Assembly (NCBI RefSeq): GCF_002288525.1
Contig: NZ_CP023067.1
Span: forward strand, 930,001-994,000
Length of the DNA: 64,000 bases
Source of the DNA: Sinorhizobium sojae CCBAU 05684
Lineage (GTDB): Bacteria; Pseudomonadota; Alphaproteobacteria; Rhizobiales; Rhizobiaceae
Direction of reading: 5' to 3'
Part shown: positions 29,094 to 40,746 of the stretch, one piece after another
Position numbering within the stretch: the first letter of the stretch is position 1
Layout of the letters: each line of letters starts with the position of its first letter
Translations under genes and position numbers: made by a program
The notes under the pieces: model-generated
Databases searched by the model: none
Told to the model about the DNA's origin: nothing
The model's input: the letters and a program-made list of their open reading frames with translations, nothing else

Positions 29094-29701
29094 CCTTTTT
29101 CTCCGATCCGGCTTTCCGTGCCGCTCAGGAGCCGCTGGATATTGGCTCGATGCTTGATCCAGCTGATGGCTGTCATGGCGGCAAAGAGCACCGCGACCTT
29201 TTCATATTCCGTTGCGTAGAGAATCACCGGAATGATGGCGGTCGCGGTGAGCGCCGACAGCGAGGAGTAGCGCGTGACCTTTGCCACCGCGAGCCAGATT
29301 GCCGCAAAGACAAGCACCATGACGGGCACGAGGCCGAGCAGCACGCCGATATAGGTCGCAACGCCCTTGCCACCCTTGAAGCCGAGCCAGACCGGGAAGA
29401 GGTGCCCGAGAAAGGCGGCAAAACCGGCGGCTATCCCCGCTTCGCCCCCCCAGTAGGAGGCGATCGCCGCTGCCGCGGTGCCCTTCAGCGCATCGAGCAG
29501 AAGCGTCGCCGCGGCCAGCTTCCTGTTGCCGGTCCTCAGCACGTTCGTCGCCCCGATATTGCCGGAGCCGATCTTGCGGACGTCGCCGAGCCCCGCCACG
29601 CGGGTCAGGATGAGGCCGAACGGGATCGAACCCAGAAGATAGCCGAAAGCCAGACACAAGAGCGTTGCAGGCAGCCCCAGCTGCCAGAAAAGAATGTCCA
29701 C
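29090..29701 (-). CDS. plsY: Acyl-phosphate:glycerol-3-phosphate acyltransferase
   Basis: First acylation step of phospholipid synthesis, in the inner membrane. With a GTG start at 29701 (preceded by GGGGGAC) the protein has 203 residues and begins VDILFWQLG. Signatures are present: [37 protein letters not shown] (two joined family motifs, ~20-55; the catalytic Ser-Gly-Asn lies within it), [19 protein letters not shown] (~105-122), and the C-terminal [13 protein letters not shown]. About five to seven helices. It overlaps dprA by 4 bases and follows pyrC by 16. Confidence 0.92.
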   Translation of the reverse strand: MDILFWQLGLPATLLCLAFGYLLGSIPFGLILTRVAGLGDVRKIGSGNIGATNVLRTGNRKLAAATLLLDALKGTAAAAIASYWGGEAGIAAGFAAFLGHLFPVWLGFKGGKGVATYIGVLLGLVPVMVLVFAAIWLAVAKVTRYSSLSALTATAIIPVILYATEYEKVAVLFAAMTAISWIKHRANIQRLLSGTESRIGEKG

Positions 29702-29717
29702 CGGTTGTCCCCCGCTC

Positions 29718-31010
29718 TCACACCGTATGTACGAGCTTGCCCGCAACATAGGTCTGCACGACCCGGCCGGTAAAGCGCGCATTTTCGAAAGGTGTGTTCT
29801 TCGAACGGGAGACCAGCGCCTCCTTGTAGAGAACCCATGGTTGGTCGAGGTCCAGGATGGTGATGTCGGCCTTCGCCCCGGGTTTCAGGGTGCCCGCCTC
29901 GAGTCCGAAGATCGCGGCCGGCCGGGTGGACAGCGCATCGATCAGCCGCATCAACGGCACCTGGCCGCTGTGGTAGAGGCGGAGTGCTGCGGCTGCGAGC
30001 GTTTCGAGCCCGGCCGCGCCATCGGCGGCATCGGCGAAGGGAAGGCGCTTGGTGTCGACGTCCTGCGGGTCGTGCGAGGAGACGATGATGTCGGCCGTGC
30101 CGTCCGCCAGCGCCTCGACCATGGCGATGCGATCGTCTTCACCGCGCAAGGGCGGCGACAGTTTGAAGAAGGTCCGGTACTCGCCGATGTCGTTCTCGTT
30201 GAGCGTCAGGTGGTTGATCGAGATGCCGCAGGTGACGTTTGCGCCGCGCTGCCGCGCCACCCGGATAGCCTCGGCCGATTCGGGGACGGAGATCTTGGCG
30301 GCATGGTAGGCGGCCCGCGTCAGCGCGGCAATGCGCAGGTCGCGCTCGAGCGGAATGATCTCGGCCTCGCGCGGAATGCCGGGAAGGCCGAGCCAGCTCG
30401 CGAGCAGCCCTTCGTTCATGACACCGTTGGTGCCGAGATATTTGTCTCTGGCCTCGAGCGCGATCACGGTCCCGAACTCGCGCGCATAGGTCATGGCGCG
30501 GCGAAGCACCAGCGAATCATGCACCGGCTTGCGACCGTTGGTGAAGCAGACCGCGCCCGCATTCTTGAGCAGCCCGAGTTCGGTCATCTCTTCGCCGAGC
30601 AGGCCCTTCGTGAGTGCGGCGGACGGATGGACATTGACGAGCGCCTTGTCGCGGGCGGTTTTCTGCACGAATTCGACGAGCGCGATGTCGTCGATGACGG
30701 GATTGGTGTCGGGCATGGCGATGAAGGAGGTGACGCCGCCGGTGGCCGCCGCGCGCGAGGCAGATTCGATCGTCTCGCGGTGTTCGCTGCCCGGTTCGCC
30801 GACGAAGACGCGGGCATCGACGAGGCCGGGCACGGCGACGAGGCCCGCGCAGTCCTTGACGACAGCGCCGCCGGGGGCGCCCTGGTTCTGCGCATCCTTG
30901 CCGGCCGCTAGGATGCGGCCGTCGCCGCCGACGATGATGGTGCCGGTCTCATCAAGGTTTCGCGAGGGATCGACGATGCGCAGGTTCTGCAGAACGAGTG
31001 GTCTGGTCAT
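29718..31010 (-). CDS. pyrC: Dihydroorotase, class I-like
   Basis: 430-residue amidohydrolase of pyrimidine biosynthesis, acting directly after PyrB. The N-terminus ([20 protein letters not shown]) and the [23 protein letters not shown] segment replace the usual DxHxH metal motif: where active class I enzymes read DLHVHLREPG, here it is [10 protein letters not shown], so both histidines are missing. This is the PyrC' form partnered with aspartate transcarbamoylase, and it may be catalytically inactive with a structural role; an active dihydroorotase would then be elsewhere. The ATG overlaps the pyrB stop by 4 bases. Confidence 0.85.
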   Translation of the reverse strand: MTRPLVLQNLRIVDPSRNLDETGTIIVGGDGRILAAGKDAQNQGAPGGAVVKDCAGLVAVPGLVDARVFVGEPGSEHRETIESASRAAATGGVTSFIAMPDTNPVIDDIALVEFVQKTARDKALVNVHPSAALTKGLLGEEMTELGLLKNAGAVCFTNGRKPVHDSLVLRRAMTYAREFGTVIALEARDKYLGTNGVMNEGLLASWLGLPGIPREAEIIPLERDLRIAALTRAAYHAAKISVPESAEAIRVARQRGANVTCGISINHLTLNENDIGEYRTFFKLSPPLRGEDDRIAMVEALADGTADIIVSSHDPQDVDTKRLPFADAADGAAGLETLAAAALRLYHSGQVPLMRLIDALSTRPAAIFGLEAGTLKPGAKADITILDLDQPWVLYKEALVSRSKNTPFENARFTGRVVQTYVAGKLVHTV

Positions 31011-31948
31011 AGGCGGGGGCCCTGGTTCTGGGAAAGAAGAAGCGTCTCCATCACGGCCATGCGCACCGCGACGCCCATTTCCACCTGCTGCTCGATGACG
31101 CTCTGGGGCCCGTCGGCGATTTCCGAGGCGATCTCGACGCCGCGGTTCATCGGGCCCGGATGCATGACGAGCGCATCCTCCTTGGCGGCTTTCAGCTTCT
31201 CCGCGTCGAGGCCGTAATAGTGGAAGTACTCCCGCACCGAAGGCACGAACGAGCCAGCCATGCGCTCGCGCTGCAATCTCAGCATCATCACCACGTCGGC
31301 ATCCTTCAGCCCCTCGGCCATGGAGTGGTAGACCTCCACGCCCATCTGCTCGATTCCGGCGGGCAGCAATGTCGCGGGCGCCACGACGCGCACGCGCGCG
31401 CCCATCTGGTTCAAGAGCAGGATGTTCGAGCGGGCGACGCGCGAATGCAGGACGTCGCCGCAGATCGCCACGATGGTCCTGGCGAGCTTGCCCTTGGCGC
31501 GGCGGATCGTCAGTGCGTCGAGCAGCGCCTGTGTCGGGTGCTCGTGCTGGCCGTCGCCGGCGTTGACGACGGAGCAGGAGACCTTCTGAGCCAGCAAGGC
31601 TGCTGCACCCGCCGACGAATGGCGCACCACGAGCACGTCGGGATGCATGGCATTCAACGTCATCGCCGTATCGATCAGCGTCTCGCCCTTCTTCACGGAG
31701 GAGTTGCCGACGGACATGTTCATGACGTCGGCGCCGAGCCGCTTGCCGGCGAGTTCGAACGAGGATTGCGTTCGTGTCGACGCCTCGAAGAAAAGGTTGA
31801 TCTGCGTCAGTCCGCGGAGGGTAGAAGTCTTCTTCTCCCTTTGGCGGGAGATCTTCACGGCTTCGTCGGCGCGGTCGAGCAGGAGCGTGATGTCCTGTTC
31901 CGTCAGCCCCTTGATGCCGAGCAGGTGGCGATGCGGGAAAGTGATCAT
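31007..31948 (-). CDS. pyrB: Aspartate carbamoyltransferase catalytic subunit
   Basis: 313 residues, forms carbamoyl-aspartate from carbamoyl phosphate and aspartate. The carbamoyl-phosphate site [20 protein letters not shown] is near 50-70, [12 protein letters not shown] (~135) and the aspartate-domain motif [12 protein letters not shown] (~228) are present. The start at 31948 is preceded by AAGGGCGG; an ATG/TTG 15 bases further upstream is less likely. It is first gene of a run reading pyrB-pyrC-plsY-dprA with coupled junctions. No regulatory subunit (pyrI) is present, as expected for the PyrB/PyrC' complex. Confidence 0.94.
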   Translation of the reverse strand: MITFPHRHLLGIKGLTEQDITLLLDRADEAVKISRQREKKTSTLRGLTQINLFFEASTRTQSSFELAGKRLGADVMNMSVGNSSVKKGETLIDTAMTLNAMHPDVLVVRHSSAGAAALLAQKVSCSVVNAGDGQHEHPTQALLDALTIRRAKGKLARTIVAICGDVLHSRVARSNILLLNQMGARVRVVAPATLLPAGIEQMGVEVYHSMAEGLKDADVVMMLRLQRERMAGSFVPSVREYFHYYGLDAEKLKAAKEDALVMHPGPMNRGVEIASEIADGPQSVIEQQVEMGVAVRMAVMETLLLSQNQGPRL

Positions 31949-32105
31949 GAGCCGCCCTTGCATGCTGGGATTTGGCTCGCTCTATAGAACGTGGTCCGGG
32001 ATGCGGCAAGCGGCGCGCCGGCTCTTCTCAAGAAAACTTGTCAGGGCCGTACCTTCTTTCCACGGGCCTGTTTCGCCCCTCCGAAACTTGCGCTAGAACC
32101 GGCTC

Positions 32106-33758
32106 ATGAATCAGATGAGCCGGACCGAACAGAAACTTGCGGAACTGAACCAGCCGAAACCCTGGTCCGGCGTCAATGCCTATCGTTCCGATCCCCTGGT
32201 GGTCGACCTCACCTCGGGCATGCCGAAGTCGCTGCGTGACGAATTCGATGCGCTCGGCCGCTATGTAACTTCGCCCGAGGCGCAGGAACTTGCGCGCATG
32301 GCCAACGAGGGCGCGCCGAAGCTGAAGACCCACGGGCCGCGTGGCGAACGCCTCGACGTGGTCGAGTTTCACCCGGCCTGGCACGCGCTGATGCGTCGGT
32401 CGATGACGACGGGGCTGCATTCCTCCGCCTGGGAGAGTCTTCCCGACGAGCGCGGCCGCTCGCACAAGGTGAGGGCGATCCGCTTCTATCTGACGGCGCA
32501 GCTCGAATGCGGCCATCTCTGCCCGCTGACGATGACCAGCGCTTCTGTTGCCGCGATTACCACGTCGCCCGCCGTCCAGAAGGAATGGGCGCCGAAAATC
32601 CTGTCGCGGAAATATGATTCCTCCAACCGGCCATGGATGCAGAAATCCGCCGTGACCATCGGTATGGGCATGACGGAGAAGCAGGGCGGCACGGATGTGC
32701 GCGCCAACACTTCCACGGCGGAACGGGTCGGCGAGGGCATCTATCGCCTCAACGGCCATAAGTGGTTCATGTCCGCGCCGATGAGCGATGCCTTCGTGAT
32801 GCTGGCGCAGACCCGCGACGGCCTCGGCTGTTTTCTGGTGCCGCGGCTGCTCGAGGATGGCTCGGCAAACGGCTTGCGCTTCCAGCGCCTCAAGGACAAG
32901 CTCGGCAACCGGTCCAACGCCTCCTGCGAGGTCGAGTTCTCGGACACGTTTGGCTTCCTTCTTGGAGCGCCGGATGCGGGCATCCGCACGATCCTCGATA
33001 TGGTAACGCTGACGCGGCTCGACTGTGCGCTCGCGTCCGCCGGCATGATGCGCGCTTCGCTTGCCGAAGCGGTGCACCACACCCGCGGCCGCAAGGTGTT
33101 CGGCAAGGCGCTCGTCAGCCAACCGATCATGACCCGGGTGCTCGCCGACATGGCGCTCGATGTCGCGGCCGCGAGCGCGCTGTCGTTCCGCCTCGCCGAC
33201 GCCTTCGACAAGGCGCATGGCAGCGCCGAGGACGCCGCCTATGCCCGGATCATGACGCCGGTTGCGAAATATTGGTCATGCAAGATCGCTCCCGCGCTGA
33301 TCTACGAGGCAATGGAATGCCTCGGCGGCAACGGCTATGTGGAGGAACGTTCGCTCGCCCGCCACTATCGCGAAGCGCCGGTCAACGCAATCTGGGAAGG
33401 CTCCGGCAACGTGATGGCGCTCGACGTGCTTCGTGTCCTGGTGCGCCGCAAGGAGCTTTTCGAGCAGCTCTTCGGCGTTTTCAGCCGCGATCTCGGCCCT
33501 GCCGGCCGCAAGACGATCGAGGTGCTGCGCGCCGCCATGTCGCTCTGCGAGCGCGATGAGGGGGCTGCCCGCATGCTGGTCGAGCAACTGGCGCTCGCCG
33601 CTGCTGCGGCGGAACTCTACCGGCTCGGCGCCGGGCGCATTGCCGATGCATTCCTCGAATCGCGTCTCGCTGCCGGCTGGCGCTCCACCTACGGCATGCT
33701 CGATTCGCGCTTCGATTCGGCTTACATCCTCGATCTGCTCTACCCGGCGGCGACATAG
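32106..33758 (+). CDS. aidB: Acyl-CoA dehydrogenase family protein, AidB-like
   Basis: 550-residue flavoprotein (FAD) of the acyl-CoA dehydrogenase fold. The length, an N-terminal extension of about 160 residues, GMGMTEKQGGTDVRANTS (~180-197), MECLGGNGYVEE (~405) and HYREAPVNAIWEGSGNVMALDVLRVL (~420-445) match E. coli AidB more closely than ordinary catabolic dehydrogenases. AidB is induced in the Ada alkylation response and binds DNA; no ada gene or LexA box is visible here, so regulation is unknown. The ATG at 32106 was chosen; a second Met is three codons in. The 3' end overlaps the convergent AEC gene by 19 bases. Confidence 0.85.
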   Translation: MNQMSRTEQKLAELNQPKPWSGVNAYRSDPLVVDLTSGMPKSLRDEFDALGRYVTSPEAQELARMANEGAPKLKTHGPRGERLDVVEFHPAWHALMRRSMTTGLHSSAWESLPDERGRSHKVRAIRFYLTAQLECGHLCPLTMTSASVAAITTSPAVQKEWAPKILSRKYDSSNRPWMQKSAVTIGMGMTEKQGGTDVRANTSTAERVGEGIYRLNGHKWFMSAPMSDAFVMLAQTRDGLGCFLVPRLLEDGSANGLRFQRLKDKLGNRSNASCEVEFSDTFGFLLGAPDAGIRTILDMVTLTRLDCALASAGMMRASLAEAVHHTRGRKVFGKALVSQPIMTRVLADMALDVAAASALSFRLADAFDKAHGSAEDAAYARIMTPVAKYWSCKIAPALIYEAMECLGGNGYVEERSLARHYREAPVNAIWEGSGNVMALDVLRVLVRRKELFEQLFGVFSRDLGPAGRKTIEVLRAAMSLCERDEGAARMLVEQLALAAAAAELYRLGAGRIADAFLESRLAAGWRSTYGMLDSRFDSAYILDLLYPAAT

Positions 33759-34675
33759 CCGGTAATGGCGAGCACCAGCGGTATCGTGAAAAAGGACGCA
33801 GCCGTCTGCACCGTGGCAACGGCTGCATAAAGCTCCGCGTCTCCTCCCATCTGCTTTGCCAGCAGATAGCCGTTCATCGCCGTCGGTACGGCTGCACCGA
33901 TCGCGATGACGAGCAAGGCATCGCCGCGGATGCCGAGCAAGGCACTGGCACCGACCATGAGGAACGGCATGACGATGAGTTTCAGCGTGACCGCGAAAAG
34001 AGCAGGCACACCCGGTTTCAATGCGTCGGCGATCTTGAGTCCGGCTCCCACCATGATCAGGCCGAGGCTGAGCGAAGCGGTGGCCAGCATGTCGATCGCC
34101 GTCATCACCGGCGCATAGATCGGGATGTCGGCGAGATTCAGAAGGATGCCCGCCGCCGACGACAGGATCAGCGGGTTCGTCAGGATCTTGAAGATGAAAA
34201 AGCCGAGCCCGCGGCTGCGGCCGCTGAACCAGACGAGCACGGCGACATTGTAGAGGTTGATCGGAATGATGATCAGCGTCATCACCAGCGCCGTCAGGCT
34301 GAGGCCGACTGCGCCGTAAAGCTTCTGGGCGATAGCGAGCGCCATGAAACCGTTCCAGCGGGTGGCCGTCTGGAAAATCGAGGTGAAGGTGGCACCCGAG
34401 ACCGCACGCGCCCTGAGAAGCGGCCAGGTGAGGAGAAGCGCAATGGACATCAGCGTCACGCTGCCGATGGTTGCGACGGCGGTCGCATCGGCCCTCATGC
34501 CGGTGAAATCCGCCTTCGCCAATGTCGAGAAGAGCAGGGCGGGGAAGAGAAAGTAGTAGCCGAACTGCTCGAGCCCGGACCACATGCCCTGATCGACGAG
34601 TTTGGTGCGCCGCAGCCAGACGCCCAGGAGCACGAGCAGGAAGATTGGCAGGATGCTTTCGAAGATGATGGTCAT
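33740..34675 (-). CDS. AEC family (auxin efflux carrier-like) transporter
   Basis: 311 residues with about ten predicted membrane helices in two halves. The conserved N-terminal FESILPIFLLVLLGVWLRR and the asparagine/proline-broken helices near 60 and 260 are typical of AEC (Mem_trans) proteins. Substrates in bacteria include malate and other dicarboxylates; the specificity here is not predictable. The start at 34675 gives the normal N-terminus; upstream in-frame codons are not conserved. Ends inside the aidB 3' end (19-base convergent overlap). Confidence 0.82.
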   Translation of the reverse strand: MTIIFESILPIFLLVLLGVWLRRTKLVDQGMWSGLEQFGYYFLFPALLFSTLAKADFTGMRADATAVATIGSVTLMSIALLLTWPLLRARAVSGATFTSIFQTATRWNGFMALAIAQKLYGAVGLSLTALVMTLIIIPINLYNVAVLVWFSGRSRGLGFFIFKILTNPLILSSAAGILLNLADIPIYAPVMTAIDMLATASLSLGLIMVGAGLKIADALKPGVPALFAVTLKLIVMPFLMVGASALLGIRGDALLVIAIGAAVPTAMNGYLLAKQMGGDAELYAAVATVQTAASFFTIPLVLAITGYVAAG

Positions 34676-34843
34676 GGCGGGCCTATCGAAAGGGCAGGTG
34701 CTACCCATAGAACGCCGGATGGTGCCCCGCAACCCGAAGGCCGCCTGTGAATATTAACCTTAACAAATGGTTTACATTGCACTGGGCGGCCGGACGCTGG
34801 GATAGTGGCCCGCAGTTCAATGCATTCGGAACGGAGCGGTTCG

Positions 34844-34996
34844 GTGAGAACTGGCTTGTTGATCATCATGATGATGTTTTTCGCCGGGCTGGCGCTCGAC
34901 ATAGCGTCGCTGACCGCCGCCCTCGTCGCCGTCATTCTGGCCGACCGGGCGGTCTATCCGCTGATCAGCGGATTGGCCGAGGGGAGGGGCGCATGA
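34844..34996 (+). CDS. Small membrane protein, unknown function
   Basis: About 50 residues from a GTG at 34844 with a good Shine-Dalgarno (GGAGCGG, 34833-34839). Earlier in-frame starts at 34805 and 34820 are possible but would place the Shine-Dalgarno inside the gene. The protein is largely hydrophobic (TGLLIIMMMFFAGLALDI and TAALVAVILADRAVYPLI), suggesting two membrane helices. It overlaps the next gene as ATGA, indicating translational coupling and probable joint function. I do not recognise the family. Confidence 0.55.
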   Translation: MRTGLLIIMMMFFAGLALDIASLTAALVAVILADRAVYPLISGLAEGRGA

Positions 34997-35340
34997 AGTG
35001 GCTTCTGATGTTCTGGGGTGGGCCGGTGCTGCTTCTGACCGGCTGGTACGGGCTCTCCTATTACGACATGAGCTTCGGCATCTTCATGCTGACGCGCGAT
35101 GCGCACGACCTGGTCTTCCGGGTCTATGGCCGTGTTCTCGGAATTCCGCCCGAGACGATCCCGCCGCTCGTCGCGCGGGCTATGGTCGTGGACACCATCG
35201 TCCTGTTCGGCCTCGTGGCCCTTCGCAAGCGCCGGCAGATCATGGCCTGGTACCGGCGACGCTTCGGCACGGCGGCTCAATCGCCGGGCGCACCAGCATC
35301 GCCTTTGGGGAGCAAGGCCAGTCTGTCGAGCGCGCCCTGA
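34993..35340 (+). CDS. Membrane protein, unknown function (DUF6105-like)
   Basis: 115 residues with two predicted helices (~3-22 and 62-80). The first is followed by [19 protein letters not shown]; a basic patch [13 protein letters not shown] after the second helix suggests the C-terminus is cytoplasmic. The pattern is common to small Rhizobiales proteins I recall as DUF6105, but the family name is a guess. Coupled to the preceding small membrane gene. Its last 64 bases overlap the 3' end of ruvX on the other strand, a long convergent overlap. Confidence 0.6.
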   Translation: MKWLLMFWGGPVLLLTGWYGLSYYDMSFGIFMLTRDAHDLVFRVYGRVLGIPPETIPPLVARAMVVDTIVLFGLVALRKRRQIMAWYRRRFGTAAQSPGAPASPLGSKASLSSAP

Positions 35341-35771
35341 AGGATGAAGGAGGCGGCAGCCGAGTCGATGCGTTCGGCGCGCTTCTTTCGCGATACGTCC
35401 ATCTCGATCAGGACCCGTTCGGCCGCGACCGTCGAAAGCCGCTCGTCCCAGAGCACGAAGGGAATATCCGTCTTTTCGCCCATGTTGCGCACGAAGGCGC
35501 GCGTTGCCTGGCAGCGTGGTCCTTCGCTCCCGTCCATGTTGACCGGGAAGCCGATGACGAAGGCGGCGATCTTCTCCTTCGCGGCCAGTGCCAGCAGCGC
35601 CTGCGCATCGATGCCGAACTTGACGCGCCGAATCACCTCGCGCGGACTCGCGAAGCGTCGCCCGAGATCGGAAACAGAGACCCCGATCGTCTTGGTGCCG
35701 AGATCAAGTCCGGCGATCGCCTGATGCGGTGGCAGTCGGGTCGCGAGCTCGTCGATGGTGAGAATTGCCAT
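35277..35771 (-). CDS. ruvX: RuvX/YqgF-type Holliday junction resolvase / pre-16S rRNA nuclease
   Basis: 164-residue RNase H-fold nuclease involved in pre-16S rRNA 5' processing (and proposed as a resolvase). [18 protein letters not shown] (~19-36) contains the first catalytic aspartate (D23). [16 protein letters not shown] (~78-93) and [17 protein letters not shown] (~113-129), with a catalytic Glu, follow, and [14 protein letters not shown] near the end has the last Asp. The start at 35771 was chosen on the family N-terminus; the frame is open 72 bases further. The 3' end lies inside the convergent membrane protein gene. Confidence 0.9.
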   Translation of the reverse strand: MAILTIDELATRLPPHQAIAGLDLGTKTIGVSVSDLGRRFASPREVIRRVKFGIDAQALLALAAKEKIAAFVIGFPVNMDGSEGPRCQATRAFVRNMGEKTDIPFVLWDERLSTVAAERVLIEMDVSRKKRAERIDSAAASFILQGALDRLALLPKGDAGAPGD

Positions 35772-35890
35772 GGGATTTGCCGATTCGATCTTTCCACTGG
35801 GTCGGGTTGATCCATATGCTTGTCTGACAGAGAAAGCGATCACGTTTATGATCTGGCTTCCCGAGCCGTCGTGATCGGAAGGAGAATGTC

Positions 35891-36595
35891 ATGAAGATCA
35901 AATGGCTGGGTCACTCCGCCTTCCATATCGAGACCGCGAAGGCAAAAATCCTGATAGACCCGTTTTTTACGGGCAACCCCGCCTTCCGCGAGGGCGAGCG
36001 CAAGGCGGCAACCGCCGGACTGACGCACATCCTGCTCACTCACGGCCATGGCGATCATGTCGGCGATACGGTGGCGATCGCCCAAGAGACCGGCGCCACC
36101 GTCGTCGCGAACTTCGATCTCTGCATGTGGCTCGGCCGTCAAGGCCTCGACAAGCTGGAGCCGGGCAACACCGGCGGCACGATCCATCTCGGCGGCTTGT
36201 CCGCGACCTTCGTCAACGCGCTGCATTCCTCGGCACAGATCACAGAGGACGGGGTTTCCCACTCGCTCGGCAATGCCAACGGACTCATACTTCATTTCGA
36301 AGAGGAGCCGACGCTTTACCACATGGGCGATACGGATATTTTCTCCGACATGGAACTCATCCAGGAATTGCACGAGCCGGAGATCGGCATCGTGCCGATT
36401 GGCGATCGCTTCACCATGGGCGGGGCGGTGGCGGCACTTGCCTGCCAGCGGTATTTCACGTTCCACACCGCCATTCCCTGCCACTACGGCTCTTTCCCGA
36501 TCATCGATCAGACGCCGGAAACATTCGTCACCGGCATGGACGGCGCTTCGACGCTGGTCGCCACGCCCGAGGTCGGCGGCGTCGTCTCGGTCTGA
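35891..36595 (+). CDS. Metal-dependent hydrolase, UPF0173 family
   Basis: 234-residue metallo-beta-lactamase-fold protein. The zinc motif is HGHGDH at residues 51-56, with [14 protein letters not shown] at the start and the later HMGDTDIF and [11 protein letters not shown] metal-ligand motifs. UPF0173 proteins (YtkL type) have no established substrate. A clear Shine-Dalgarno (AAGGAGA) precedes the ATG. Divergent from ruvX, with 119 bases between the starts. Confidence 0.87.
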   Translation: MKIKWLGHSAFHIETAKAKILIDPFFTGNPAFREGERKAATAGLTHILLTHGHGDHVGDTVAIAQETGATVVANFDLCMWLGRQGLDKLEPGNTGGTIHLGGLSATFVNALHSSAQITEDGVSHSLGNANGLILHFEEEPTLYHMGDTDIFSDMELIQELHEPEIGIVPIGDRFTMGGAVAALACQRYFTFHTAIPCHYGSFPIIDQTPETFVTGMDGASTLVATPEVGGVVSV

Positions 36596-36675
36596 CGGTT
36601 GGTCGACATTCCCCCGTTGCGCAGCATTGAACTCGCCTTTATAGCGGGGGAAATCTTGAGATACCGGAGACGATC

Positions 36676-36963
36676 ATGTCCGTAGACCTTGCCACTGTGA
36701 AGCGCGTCGCGCGCCTTGCCCGCATCGCCGTCAGCGAAGAGGAAGCCGAACGGATGACGGGCGAGCTCAACGGTATTCTCGGCTTCGTCGAGCAGCTTTC
36801 CGAAGTGAATGTCGACGGCGTCGAGCCGATGACGTCGGTCACGCCGATGCAGATGAAGAAACGGGAAGACATCGTCATGGATGGCGACAAGGCGGCCGAC
36901 GTCGTTGCCAACGCTCCGAATTCGGACCGCGATTTCTTCCTCGTCCCGAAGGTGGTCGAATAG
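36676..36963 (+). CDS. gatC: Glutamyl-tRNA(Gln)/aspartyl-tRNA(Asn) amidotransferase subunit C
   Basis: 95-residue stabilising subunit of the GatCAB complex, which converts Glu-tRNA(Gln) or Asp-tRNA(Asn) to the amidated forms. Family motifs are [20 protein letters not shown] (start), [25 protein letters not shown] (centre) and the C-terminal FFLVPKVVE. It begins the gatC-gatA pair, 48 bases before gatA. Confidence 0.95.
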   Translation: MSVDLATVKRVARLARIAVSEEEAERMTGELNGILGFVEQLSEVNVDGVEPMTSVTPMQMKKREDIVMDGDKAADVVANAPNSDRDFFLVPKVVE

Positions 36964-37011
36964 CGCGCCCCTCCCGCCCCGACGTCTAGATTGCGAAAGT
37001 CCGATTGCACC

Positions 37012-38493
37012 ATGACCGATCTCACGAGCCTCACGATTGCCGAAGCACGCGCGAAACTCACCGCCAAGGAAATTACTGCGGTTGAACTGACGGATGCCTA
37101 CATCGCCGCGATCGAGGCAGCCAACGAAACCATCAATGCCTATGTCGACGTGACGCAGGACAAGGCGCGCGAGATGGCCAGGGCCTCCGATGCCCGTATC
37201 GGCGCAGGGAAGGCCGGGCCGCTTGAGGGCATTCCGCTTGGCATCAAGGATCTCTTCGCGACCGAGGGCGTCCACACCCAGGCCTGCAGCCACATTCTCG
37301 ACGGCTTCAAGCCGCGCTATGAATCGACCGTCACCCAGAACCTCTGGAACGACGGCGCCGTCATGCTCGGCAAGCTCAACATGGACGAGTTCGCCATGGG
37401 CTCGTCGAACGAGAGCTCCTATTACGGCCCGGTCAAGAACCCGTGGCGCGCCAAGGGCTCCAACCTCGATCTCGTGCCCGGCGGGTCCTCCGGCGGCTCG
37501 GCAGCCGCGGTCGCGGCGCAGCTCTGCGCCGGCGCGACGGCAACCGATACGGGCGGTTCCATCCGCCAGCCTGCCGCCTTCACGGGCACCGTCGGCATCA
37601 AGCCGACCTATGGCCGCTGTTCGCGCTTCGGCATCGTTGCCTTCGCCTCGTCGCTCGACCAGGCCGGGCCCATCGCGCGCGACGTGCGCGACGCGGCGAT
37701 CCTCCTGAGGTCGATGGCAAGCATCGATCCCAAGGACACGACCTCGGTCGACCTGCCGGTACCCGATTACGAGGCTTCGATCGGCCAGTCGATAAAGGGC
37801 ATGAAGATCGGCATTCCGAAGGAATACCGGGTCGAGGGCATGCCGGAGGAAATCGAGGCGCTCTGGCAGCAGGGTATCGCCTGGCTGAAGGACGCCGGCG
37901 CCGAGATCATCGACATTACGCTGCCGCACACGCAGTATGCGCTGCCGGCCTATTACATCGTCGCGCCGGCCGAGGCTTCCTCCAACCTCGCCCGCTATGA
38001 CGGCGTGCGCTACGGGCTGCGCGTCGACGGCAAGGACATCGTCGACATGTATGAGAAGACGCGCGCCGCCGGCTTCGGCCGCGAAGTCAAGCGCCGCATC
38101 ATGATCGGCACCTATGTGCTTTCGGCCGGCTATTACGACGCCTATTACCTGCGCGCCCAGAAGGTCCGCACGCTGATCAAGCGCGACTTCGAGATCGCCT
38201 TCCAGGCAGGCGTCGATGCTATCCTGACCCCTGCCACGCCGTCCTCCGCCTTCGGTATCGCCGACGAGGATCTCGCAGCCGATCCGGTCAAGATGTACCT
38301 GAACGACATTTTCACGGTGACGGTCAACATGGCCGGACTGCCCGGCATCGCGGTTCCCGGCGGGCTCGACCACAAGGGACTGCCCCTTGGTCTTCAACTG
38401 ATCGGCAAGCCTTTCGAGGAAGAAACGCTCTTCAAGACAGCCCACGTCATCGAGCAGGCCGCCGGTCGTTTCACCCCCGCCAAGTGGTGGTAA
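37012..38493 (+). CDS. gatA: Glutamyl-tRNA(Gln) amidotransferase subunit A
   Basis: 493-residue amidase-signature glutaminase of GatCAB. The catalytic Ser-cisSer-Lys triad is seen as the lysine in [15 protein letters not shown] (~78) and the serines in [14 protein letters not shown] (~158) and [13 protein letters not shown] (~182). The C-terminal half has the expected [26 protein letters not shown]. The start at 37012 yields the normal [17 protein letters not shown]-terminus. gatB is not adjacent: a GNAT gene and about 180 bases intervene. Confidence 0.96.
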   Translation: MTDLTSLTIAEARAKLTAKEITAVELTDAYIAAIEAANETINAYVDVTQDKAREMARASDARIGAGKAGPLEGIPLGIKDLFATEGVHTQACSHILDGFKPRYESTVTQNLWNDGAVMLGKLNMDEFAMGSSNESSYYGPVKNPWRAKGSNLDLVPGGSSGGSAAAVAAQLCAGATATDTGGSIRQPAAFTGTVGIKPTYGRCSRFGIVAFASSLDQAGPIARDVRDAAILLRSMASIDPKDTTSVDLPVPDYEASIGQSIKGMKIGIPKEYRVEGMPEEIEALWQQGIAWLKDAGAEIIDITLPHTQYALPAYYIVAPAEASSNLARYDGVRYGLRVDGKDIVDMYEKTRAAGFGREVKRRIMIGTYVLSAGYYDAYYLRAQKVRTLIKRDFEIAFQAGVDAILTPATPSSAFGIADEDLAADPVKMYLNDIFTVTVNMAGLPGIAVPGGLDHKGLPLGLQLIGKPFEEETLFKTAHVIEQAAGRFTPAKWW

Positions 38494-38563
38494 CCGGCTC
38501 CTGCCGGCCGATGTTCAAGCCGCGTGAGACATGATGTAGTGAAGCGGAAAGGGGTTCCGCTTC

Positions 38564-39064
38564 ATGGTCGTGATTCGCCACGCGCGCCAGAATGAAATTC
38601 ACCTTCTCTCCGCAATCGGGCTGAGCGCCTGGGAGAAGGCGACTGCCGGCATCGGCGACGTTGCAGCCATGCGTGATCCCGCGAAGCGCGCCTTCGACGA
38701 TTTCCTGGCGCGCCACTGGCTTTCCGTCCTCCTCGTGGAGGACGACAACCGAATCTGCGGCTGGGCCGCGCGCGAGGAACTCGACGGCACAATCTCCGAT
38801 CTGTGGATCGATCCGAAAACTCAGGGCAGGGGGCTCGGCTCTGCGCTGCTGGCCGATATCGAACGACGAATTGCCGCCGACGCCTTCGAGGTGGCAAGCG
38901 CGAAGACCCACGCGCAGAATACGGCTGCGGTCGCCTTCTTTGAGCGCGCCGGCTATCGGGTGAAGTGGCTTTCTACCGCCTACTCGCAAAGGCTCGACCG
39001 CGATGTCGAATTCATCGGTCTCGCCAAGCCGCTTGTGCAACATGAGTGTGTCGAGGAAGAGTAA
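38564..39064 (+). CDS. GNAT family N-acetyltransferase
   Basis: 166 residues forming one GNAT domain. The acetyl-CoA-binding motif A is DLWIDPKTQGRGLGSALLADIE (~86-108, Q/R-x-x-G-x-G/A core), and motif B follows with NTAAVAFFERAGYRVKW (~128-144). Substrate unknown. It sits between gatA and gatB and is co-directional, an insertion that is common in rhizobial gat loci. Confidence 0.82.
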   Translation: MVVIRHARQNEIHLLSAIGLSAWEKATAGIGDVAAMRDPAKRAFDDFLARHWLSVLLVEDDNRICGWAAREELDGTISDLWIDPKTQGRGLGSALLADIERRIAADAFEVASAKTHAQNTAAVAFFERAGYRVKWLSTAYSQRLDRDVEFIGLAKPLVQHECVEEE

Positions 39065-39243
39065 CTCGAAAGAAGGGACGCCCATGACGTGTTTTCTTAG
39101 CGAACTTCAACTCCCGACGCTTCACGGTCGTCCCCTCTCTGCACAGAATCGAGGTCGCCACCGCATGCCTCTGAAGCCTTGCACGGCGGGATCAATTGCT
39201 CTACCGAGAGACCTCGAATTCAGGCTTCAGAGAAGAGCATGAG

Positions 39244-40742
<1,499 letters not shown>

Positions 40743-40746
<4 letters not shown>

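Noticed and set aside
39085-39242. Short frame MTCFLSELQLP... between the GNAT gene and gatB
   Set aside because: Plausible start but irregular composition and no Shine-Dalgarno or family; too weak to list.
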